DNA of 64,000 nt. Source: Symsagittifera roscoffensis (Eukaryota > Xenacoelomorpha > Acoela > Convolutidae). A program made the position numbers and the translations under genes. Location: NCBI RefSeq assembly GCF_963678635.1, contig NC_087065.1:13554743-13618742 (forward strand), read 5' to 3'. Of this stretch, positions 9,991 to 16,386 are shown piece by piece; positions within the stretch are counted from its first letter, which is position 1, and every line of letters starts with the position of its first letter. A model generated the notes under the pieces. It searched no databases, had not been told where the DNA came from, and saw nothing but the letters and a program-made list of their open reading frames with translations.

Positions 9991-11511
9991 TCACGTGCAG
10001 AAACAAGTGGACATTGTTTTAGAGAAGACGCCGGGACCAAGACTCCCAACAGCAGTGCTGTGAATCCCCAACAACAACAACAACAACAACAACAACCTCT
10101 TTGCCTGGTTGGGTAGTGCCTTCACCCTAGATTCCCGGTTCAAACAAAAGGAGTTGTGCAGGCTCATGCTCACGTTCTTCGCCAGGTCCTCCTCTAGTAT
10201 CGATTCCCTCGCCTTGGTATTGTCTCTAGACATTTTACCCACTCTCTTCCATCCTGTCGTGATTGCATTACGATGGGTTAACAGGGGTCTCTTGAAAGCT
10301 TCCGGCCCAATCTCGGCCTGGAACTGTCGATACTCCTTTTGATGTTTTCTCATGTGATCTTTCGTTGTCATGTACAACCAAGACGTCAGCGTCGCCCGAA
10401 ACCATGGGAAGTACCTCAAACGGCTCCAGACATGTCTGACTTCCGTTGGTATGGCGAATACCTTGCACGCAGTCTCAAACAACTCGAGTCTCCTACTGTA
10501 GTCTATCGCGTATATTGACTCAGCCGTTGGCGTCCCCGCTTCCCGATACTTCGTTATATTCTCTTCTATCCATCTCAGAGCCAACATCGTACTCACTACC
10601 AAGAGCGTCAACTTCTGTCGGTGATCCGGTAGTCCGATCGACCGGATTTCTTCCATATCCCACACCAGGCAAAGGTTCTTGTGATCTGGATACCACACCG
10701 TTTGCGCCAAACAGTGGCATGGGCAATCTCCATGGGTGATCTCAATGCTCCTGAGGTTACGCTCCCCCGAGGCTTCCAAGAGAGGCTCAAGCTCCATCAT
10801 TTTCTCATGCATCGTGTCGTTATCTTCCAGGTTTGGAGCACTTCCCACAGGTTTTCCGATCACGTTTTGTCTCTCGTGATCGCTTGTGTTCTCTCTCTCC
10901 AACTTCAAAAGTTCTTCTCCCCAGATTTCACTCAAGTCATCTCTCAATTCTTTTGGTACTGTCCCTCTGATTTTTCTCAACAACTTGTGCGAGTGATGCG
11001 ATATCCTAGCCAACCTCACGCACTTGGGCACTGAGAAGGCCTTGTCCACCAATACTTTCTGGCTGGATGCTTCCACCATCGCCATGTGCAGTGGGTAGTG
11101 ACTTCCGCACAAGTTGGCCATCATTGACCCTATCAGGGATTTTGCGTTCAATGGCAGGCCATAAGCTTCGCTCATGGGAAACCCCATTTCTGCCTCAAGA
11201 CCAACTTTCCAGCTCCGGATGTGTTTTTGAGTCACCTGCAACACCCCAGGCCATGATTCTACGCTCAACGCCGTCACCCAATGGTGTTCAGACTCTAGTC
11301 TTTCCAATGACTGCAAACTACACATTCTCGAGAAGAATCCGAGAGCCGTCGCTATATTCACCGTGGTTCTCGCGTAACACTCCGCTACTATTTGCACTTC
11401 ACTTCTCTCCCTTTCTGTGATGTCTTCGAACAAGTGACCAGGTCTTCTTTTTGAAAGGACAGTATTCTGACGCATGACCGTCCATCGCAGGTGTGCTCCC
11501 CGTTTCCACAC
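9991..11511 (-). CDS. ORF2 segment 4 of element A: conserved C-terminal Cys/His module, function unknown
   Basis: About 506 residues, with no ATG at the left of the frame (first codon GTG), so it is read as a continuation of the ORF2 polyprotein. I do not recognise the family. Conserved landmarks shared with B and with the fragments at 60712-62210 and 63490-64000 include ATALGF, EAEM, VPKCVRLAR, a D-x-PCHCL-x-QT-x-WYP motif, LLEASG, a LCLVWD strand, and NVSLHNSFCLNRES. The clustered Cys/His could bind metal. The last about 35 residues run through a CAA repeat on the plus strand (10072-10097) that encodes poly-Leu, and that tail is not conserved in B. The reading frame joins the preceding segment by a -1 shift at an A5 run (plus 11448-11452). 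Nothing suggests a membrane anchor or signal peptide. Confidence 0.7.
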   Translation of the reverse strand: MWKRGAHLRWTVMRQNTVLSKRRPGHLFEDITERERSEVQIVAECYARTTVNIATALGFFSRMCSLQSLERLESEHHWVTALSVESWPGVLQVTQKHIRSWKVGLEAEMGFPMSEAYGLPLNAKSLIGSMMANLCGSHYPLHMAMVEASSQKVLVDKAFSVPKCVRLARISHHSHKLLRKIRGTVPKELRDDLSEIWGEELLKLERENTSDHERQNVIGKPVGSAPNLEDNDTMHEKMMELEPLLEASGERNLRSIEITHGDCPCHCLAQTVWYPDHKNLCLVWDMEEIRSIGLPDHRQKLTLLVVSTMLALRWIEENITKYREAGTPTAESIYAIDYSRRLELFETACKVFAIPTEVRHVWSRLRYFPWFRATLTSWLYMTTKDHMRKHQKEYRQFQAEIGPEAFKRPLLTHRNAITTGWKRVGKMSRDNTKARESILEEDLAKNVSMSLHNSFCLNRESRVKALPNQAKRLLLLLLLLLGIHSTAVGSLGPGVFSKTMSTCFCT

Positions 11512-11649
11512 GTCGAATCCAGACAGCTACCCGGCTCCAATTTCTTCGCTGACCCGGGTTTGTTCGTCCTTTCGCTTGCCTCTTGCATCTGAGGTGAGAT
11601 CAGCTTATGCAGCACACTCAACTTTGCCAGATCTTCATCTTCCGTTGGT
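11388..11649 (-). CDS. ORF2 segment 3b of element A (short in-frame continuation)
   Basis: The frame continues from 11652-11993 across one TAA (about 11652) and aligns with B: LAKLSVLHKLI with NLRDLNIIYNLM, CLDSTCGNGEHTCDGRSCVRILS with ICGLGHICGGLDCVKTLA (spaced motifs). Real homology ends near 11455, where a -1 shift leads into segment 4; the remaining residues to 11388 are out of frame. No ATG start. Cys-rich. Confidence 0.5.
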
Positions 11650-11651
11650 GC

Positions 11652-11993
11652 TTACCTCACTCGCTCGGTGGTTTCCTCGATCAGACTCGCGTGGGGATGT
11701 GGACACCAGGAGGGTCTTAGTAGCTTCCATACCACTCCCAAGTTCGTGGTTAACAAGCCATTTCCATCGCCCATGTTCACTTCAACTCTCTTGTTTGAGC
11801 GCGGTATGCTTACCACCTCTGGTGTTTTCTCAAGAATCAGGCCCAAGCTCGGCCCCTCTTTTTCCACCGCGTCTATTTCCATTATTCTTTCTGTCCAAAA
11901 CTTCAGTAGCTCCGCTACCTCATGGTTTCTGTGGGCGCCTCCAGTTTCCGAGTCTAAGAAGGGGTTGTAGGCTATTCCCATCACTCCTGACAC
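11652..11993 (-). CDS. ORF2 segment 3a of element A
   Basis: About 113 residues with no ATG (first codon GTG). It aligns with B around 54400-54760: AYNPFLDSE with AYNPFINEN, LLKFWTERI with LLRFWTSRI, GLILEK with GLVLEE, and RPSWCPHPHA with KPYWCPSPSA. Unknown function. It follows segment 3 by a -1 shift at a five-G run (plus 12005-12009). It ends at a TAA within AGGTAAGC, which could also be read as a splice donor; B is open at this point. Confidence 0.55.
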   Translation of the reverse strand: MSGVMGIAYNPFLDSETGGAHRNHEVAELLKFWTERIMEIDAVEKEGPSLGLILEKTPEVVSIPRSNKRVEVNMGDGNGLLTTNLGVVWKLLRPSWCPHPHASLIEETTERVR

Positions 11994-13144
11994 GTATTGG
12001 TATTCCCCCTTCTCGCTTTCTCGCTGGGTCTCGAGTACTGCTCTGACGAGGCCAGGTTACGGCGAACATCATGCTCTTCTTCGAACTTCTTATTATAAAA
12101 TCTCCGTACCTCGTCCAGCTTTCTGTGGTTCTCTAGGGACAGTCTGGAACCATCTTCTTTTTCCATACCAGTACTCTGATACACGTTTAAGATGATCGTT
12201 GAGACTCTTTTTTCCACGGTTTTACTTCCGTTTGCTCTCTGGTGGCATGCCAAGATGGTACTATCAGACATCATTGACATTATCCATCTCAAGAAACATG
12301 TGGCATCCTTCCTCCTAGCCAGGCTCAAGCCTGAATTGTCCCTAGCCACGTGTTGCATCAATGCTTGATACACATCTAGCTTTTTGCTTCCCAACTTCAG
12401 CCTGTCATACGAGGTCAGTGTTTCCAACTCTATTCCCACCAGACTCCAGGTGAACATTAATTGTCCTGCAGTTCTAACGAAGGGATTCGCCATTAATGGT
12501 GGTGCTGATGAGGATGTCCTCATTGCCTCTTCAAAATGATCCTTCAACAAGTTCTGCCAGGACCTCTTCAGCTGATTCGCCACTTCGATTTTATTAACCT
12601 CGGCCTTTTGCTGGGTGGCCCAATTGCGTCGCTTGCGAGCTACTCCACTGTCAAATTTCTTCAAGCAGTCCTCCATTTCCTTCAATGTCTCGAGGGCCAC
12701 CCACCACGTCCGGGAGGTGTTCCTCGTCTTGTTCCTCTCCAATGGATCACTTGTCACTAGCTTGCCCGTGGCCTGGTGTGCCTTCGAGATCCATTCTTTG
12801 CCGACATCTACTCCCCATGTCTGTCCGTTCGTTGAACCTCTCTTCACGTTTATCTTCTGAGGCTTGAAGTCTTCCTCCGATGTCGAACTGGTGGAAACCT
12901 CTATTTCCCTCTCTACTTCAAGTGGTCTTCTGAGCTCCGAGCTGCTCTTGTATGCCGCCGTCTTGCATCGAGCCAAAACCATGGGCGCCGTCTCTCTCAA
13001 GTTTCCTTCCGAAACAGCATCCACTGAAGGACTACCCAATCCCTCCACTTCTCTCTTCCTCTTGCGAGTCTTCACATCTCTGCTTGAGGGTGTCGTGGCT
13101 ATCATCACTGATTCGACCTCTCTGTCTACCTCCAATCCTTCCAA
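11981..13144 (-). CDS. ORF2 segment 3 of element A, unknown helical module
   Basis: About 387 residues starting at a TTG, so not an independent start. The N-terminal about 120 residues are charged and Ser-rich with a KTRKRKRE basic patch that aligns with KRKRVEE in B, possibly a nuclear-localisation-like or RNA-binding stretch. The remainder is predicted by eye to be mostly helical (VANQLKRSWQNLLKDHFEEAM, LGSKKLDVYQALMQHVA). Motifs shared with B include APMVLARCKTAAYKS / PPILMAGLKSASYKT and DEVRRFYNKKF / DEIRRFANKEM. No known domain is recognised. It lies in the same frame as the 13238-13480 segment, across a 72-nt stop-filled spacer. Confidence 0.6.
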   Translation of the reverse strand: MEGLEVDREVESVMIATTPSSRDVKTRKRKREVEGLGSPSVDAVSEGNLRETAPMVLARCKTAAYKSSSELRRPLEVEREIEVSTSSTSEEDFKPQKINVKRGSTNGQTWGVDVGKEWISKAHQATGKLVTSDPLERNKTRNTSRTWWVALETLKEMEDCLKKFDSGVARKRRNWATQQKAEVNKIEVANQLKRSWQNLLKDHFEEAMRTSSSAPPLMANPFVRTAGQLMFTWSLVGIELETLTSYDRLKLGSKKLDVYQALMQHVARDNSGLSLARRKDATCFLRWIMSMMSDSTILACHQRANGSKTVEKRVSTIILNVYQSTGMEKEDGSRLSLENHRKLDEVRRFYNKKFEEEHDVRRNLASSEQYSRPSEKARRGNTNTCQE

Positions 13145-13168
13145 CTCTTGCCTCCCCCTGCTCGAGCC

Positions 13169-13275
13169 TTAAGGATATTAGTACTTTTAATCATATTACT
13201 AGTCCCAATCTTATCCCTTTTTATATCATTAACTATTTTATCTAGTTTTTTGTTTCAGAGTAGAGCTGTCCTCAC
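13169..13275 (-). other. Intron-like, stop-rich stretch inside ORF2
   Basis: On the minus strand a GTGAGG donor-like site at 13275 and a TACTAAT...CCTTAAG acceptor-like end at 13168 enclose 108 nt, a multiple of three. The last 72 nt carry nine in-frame stops and are AT-rich. Removing the 108 nt joins two segments that are already in the same frame. The polypyrimidine tract is poor, and B has no comparable insertion, so decay is an alternative. Confidence 0.35.
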
Positions 13276-13480
13276 ATTTTTCTTCTCTAGTCTTCGATCG
13301 TGAATTCCTCAGCTCTACCAGCTTGCTCAGCAGCTCTTTTCTCGCCTTTTCATCCAGGCCCGTTCCTATCAGAAGCGGTTCTCCAAATCTTACGACTGTG
13401 TCCCACAGTTCCTCCTTGAACTTGTCCAGCGTCGTCTCGCTGCCCACTTCTTGATTGAATTCTTCCAAGAACTCCTCCAA
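13238..13480 (-). CDS. ORF2 segment 2b of element A
   Basis: About 80 residues from a TTG. FKEELWDTVVRFGEPLL...ELLSKLVELR aligns with FMEEVWTVVQSYGTQSI...KLDECEGRLSELL in B (53050-53190), so this is the true continuation of the preceding segment after a -1 shift at a G4 run (plus 13498-13501). It ends at the stop-rich spacer 13169-13240. Confidence 0.6.
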   Translation of the reverse strand: MEEFLEEFNQEVGSETTLDKFKEELWDTVVRFGEPLLIGTGLDEKARKELLSKLVELRNSRSKTREEKCEDSSTLKQKTR

Positions 13481-16314
13481 GCATCGTTCTTCAGAGACCC
13501 CAGGAATATGTCCCTGTTCCCTTCGAAAGTGTTCCTTTCCCTTTCCTCCGAGCTCAAGAGTATCATCCCCATATTGAAGGTCTCATTTGCCAATGGCAAT
13601 TCCAGATTCTTCCGGGGGGAAGGATTCAGAGGTGGGGTGGCAGTATCTGCCCAATTCTCCTCGCTCAAGTCTTTCAACAGCTCTTGAGTGGTGAGCTCCT
13701 CCCCTGATGGCCCTGGTTCAGGTGTATTCCCCACTTCCATGTCTTCACCGGCTTCACTGAGAGTTTCATCCATACTCTCTTCTTCTGACTCATGTCTCCT
13801 TCTCTCGAGAATTTTCTTAAACCGGTCCTCGACGGGTCCACTCCTCTTGTCTCCAGGCGTGTCCACTGACAGTGGTGATGGTGTCGTAGGGTCCAATTTC
13901 TTGTACTCCGTCAGGGCTACGTGCAGTTGACCTGCTGCATCTAGTTCTTTTCCCTCCTGTCTCACTTCCACCTGTTCTAAGCCATAGGGTGCCCTGTATT
14001 TTCTCGTTGCAAATTTCATGTCGTCCACCAATGCGACGTGCCCCTCCATCACGATCATCCTGCCATCATCCCATATGGGTAGCATGTTCTCAAGTCCCTC
14101 CTGCTCAAGAGCTCTCAAGACCTTTCGCACCTCATATCCGGGGGGCTGCGAACCTCTCATCTTTTTCGCTCGCGTCGTCCACGAATTTACCTTCGCCTCG
14201 CTAGTATGGAAGTAGACCGCCGCCGTGTAGCCGATGAACAGGGGGTCCCAGCCATCAGTGAAATCCTTCTGCATTTCCTCCGTCGTCATCCTCGCCATTA
14301 TGGAGGGAACTACCAAGGGACTGTTCATTCCTAAGGTCATCCTCCTGACTATTGGGAACTCAGGCATGGTGGCTGGGAGGATTTCTTTCTCCATTATGGT
14401 TTCCAGCTCCCTCTTCACCAGTGCAAAGCACTCCTTCCAGGCAGGAATTCTCAAGATTTCTTGTCCGTCTACCGTCAATGGGTTCAAGTTCCAGAATTTG
14501 GGATACATTTCGATGGGACCCTCTCGCTTGCCTCCCATTCTACATTGCATTTGCCCCCTGAAGTTGTACACTATTAGCTCGGCATCTTTCACCTTTCCAA
14601 AGAGTACCGTGTTGCTCATTCGCCCTCTGAGCACCTCCTGCTGACACCAATTTAACGCCGTCCCATCCAGTATACTGATAAGACTCAAGTGCGTTACAGA
14701 GTGACGATACGTTGTCACCAGGGGGTCTCGGAACGCGTACGTCACTGCTGGACCATAAATGCAGGTCACCACCTCCTCTAGGCCCCGGATTATCCCCATT
14801 GGGTCCGATCTCATTGCCAGGCAAAGGTCCGTCAGCAGAGGCATCCCTCTATTCGTCTTCTTCCATTCTTCTCTCGAGGTTGGATTCTCATCTTCACCCG
14901 TCAAGTGCCGATTCTGCATCATGAAGTATTGCACTAACAACGTCTTCAACCCTGCGGCACACTTGTAGGAGCTGGTTTCAATGCTCGAGTGGACTCTCCC
15001 CATAGACAGAGGCTCTCCATATTCCATTAATCGATGAAACGACACCAATTCCCCATGGGTCAAGAGTAATAGTGCCAGGTACCCATCGACTCGAAGTGTC
15101 TCCACTCCTCGACTAAACATGTATGCTGGGCCCATGTTGAACAAGTATCTTGGGTAAACCAAATACAAAGCCAAGAGCAGACTGATGGGCATGCCCAGTA
15201 TCTCCTGCACGAAGGCTCCAAAGATAGTCGCCGTGGTGCCGAACATTCCTGCCATGAATTCCTTCTCCCAGCAAGGACTCAAGAACTTGAGAACCTCATA
15301 ATCCCTCCTAGTCCTCAATTCACCCTTGGCCTGCTCTCTCCAGAACCCTCCAATCGTCACTTCATTGGCGGCCGAGACAAATCTAGCCACCGTCATGTCT
15401 CTTGTTTCGGCCAGCTCCAGTTGTTTCTCCAGAAAACTCCAGACTTGTTTCACGAGGGGTGGTGCTTCCTCCCTCGTCTTGTTCGTGGCGTTCTCCAGCC
15501 TTGGTGTCAAAAATGGCCACCAGCCATTCTCTTGAGTCAATCGATATTTCATCGATTCTAATTGCTTCTCCGTCTCGGCCACATTTCTTCTCTCGTTACT
15601 GGGACCTCTAGACTTGCTGGTGGAGTTTGTGATCTTCACGTCCATACTCCGAAACCACAACCTGGCCGTCAATTGGCTTATCGCCGGGTGATCGTCTCTG
15701 ATGACTGGGCTGAACTTGAGTTGCCTGGCAAAGTTCGATATCTCTAGCAAGAGCACCTCATGTAATACGATCAGGATGTCGGCTAGTCCATAAAAGCCCC
15801 TCAGTGCATGAGATATGTCCGCCCATGCCGCCGCCAATTCTGACTTGCGAAGCCTCAGGTTCGATGGCTCCAACTCCCGATTGGGGGCTGCCATTAGAAT
15901 CCGCCATTCATTCCCTTCTACTATCAGGATCAAGACCGCGTACACGAATTGTAGGGCGGGTGGCATATTCGCGTATCCAGGGGATGTGGTAAACACCACC
16001 TTCGTCTTGGACCCAAATCTCGAGACAACATTCTCTTGCACTTCATTCATCGCCGCAAACAACACCTGAATGGCTTCCCATATCTTCCTCGATGGCGGAT
16101 TTTCATCGCCCTTCAGTTGCTCAAGAAGTCCCACCGCGTGCAGGTGATCATTCATTCCTGCAAACAATAGCAGCTCAGGTTCACAGGGCATCTCTGACTT
16201 TATTGCCACCACCAGAGTTAACATCTGGTTTAATTTAGCTCCTGGCAAAGAGTATATCAGAGTCTCCGGCCAGAACAACTTGGGAGACGTTCCTTCGAAG
16301 TCCGACCCCGCCAC
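13390..16314 (-). CDS. ORF2 segment 2 of element A: second, degenerate SGNH-like domain plus unknown region
   Basis: 974 residues counted from a GTG at 16314, but the frame is open back to the TGA at 16387 and is the same frame as the SGNH segment. Residues about 10-180 follow the SGNH pattern: GAKLNQML, then a strand ending AGMND (~52-56), then a helix pair, then VVFTTSPGYA (~106-115) and an ILMAAP strand. They lack the GDS nucleophile and the DxxH block. B keeps AGKND and SLSPGYA. Residues ~360-400 are hydrophobic (TIFGAFVQEILGM, ISLLLALYLVYP) and could form a membrane-associated hairpin, though B is less hydrophobic there. Residues ~490-800 hold conserved GMPLLTDL, DPMGIIRG, DGTALNWC and MEGHVAL / MRGKVGL motifs of unknown function. 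The C-terminal ~160 residues are acidic and Pro-rich. The last ~36 residues are out of frame after a G4 run. Confidence 0.72.
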   Translation of the reverse strand: MAGSDFEGTSPKLFWPETLIYSLPGAKLNQMLTLVVAIKSEMPCEPELLLFAGMNDHLHAVGLLEQLKGDENPPSRKIWEAIQVLFAAMNEVQENVVSRFGSKTKVVFTTSPGYANMPPALQFVYAVLILIVEGNEWRILMAAPNRELEPSNLRLRKSELAAAWADISHALRGFYGLADILIVLHEVLLLEISNFARQLKFSPVIRDDHPAISQLTARLWFRSMDVKITNSTSKSRGPSNERRNVAETEKQLESMKYRLTQENGWWPFLTPRLENATNKTREEAPPLVKQVWSFLEKQLELAETRDMTVARFVSAANEVTIGGFWREQAKGELRTRRDYEVLKFLSPCWEKEFMAGMFGTTATIFGAFVQEILGMPISLLLALYLVYPRYLFNMGPAYMFSRGVETLRVDGYLALLLLTHGELVSFHRLMEYGEPLSMGRVHSSIETSSYKCAAGLKTLLVQYFMMQNRHLTGEDENPTSREEWKKTNRGMPLLTDLCLAMRSDPMGIIRGLEEVVTCIYGPAVTYAFRDPLVTTYRHSVTHLSLISILDGTALNWCQQEVLRGRMSNTVLFGKVKDAELIVYNFRGQMQCRMGGKREGPIEMYPKFWNLNPLTVDGQEILRIPAWKECFALVKRELETIMEKEILPATMPEFPIVRRMTLGMNSPLVVPSIMARMTTEEMQKDFTDGWDPLFIGYTAAVYFHTSEAKVNSWTTRAKKMRGSQPPGYEVRKVLRALEQEGLENMLPIWDDGRMIVMEGHVALVDDMKFATRKYRAPYGLEQVEVRQEGKELDAAGQLHVALTEYKKLDPTTPSPLSVDTPGDKRSGPVEDRFKKILERRRHESEEESMDETLSEAGEDMEVGNTPEPGPSGEELTTQELLKDLSEENWADTATPPLNPSPRKNLELPLANETFNMGMILLSSEERERNTFEGNRDIFLGSLKNDAWRSSWKNSIKKWAARRRWTSSRRNCGTQS

Positions 16315-16386
16315 ATTGACTACTCTCGCAGCAGCCGGATCTGCTCTATCATAAACTGCCAGGGTTTTGGCCAGCTGGGTGCTGCC

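Noticed and set aside
10109-12046. Long plus-strand open frames opposite ORF2 of element A
   Set aside because: They are antisense to coding sequence conserved with B, lack conservation in the equivalent region of B, and follow from the base composition.
15000-15250. Envelope glycoprotein reading of ORF2 segment 2
   Set aside because: There is one hydrophobic stretch but no signal peptide, fusion peptide or cleavage site pattern, and the hydrophobicity is weaker in B.
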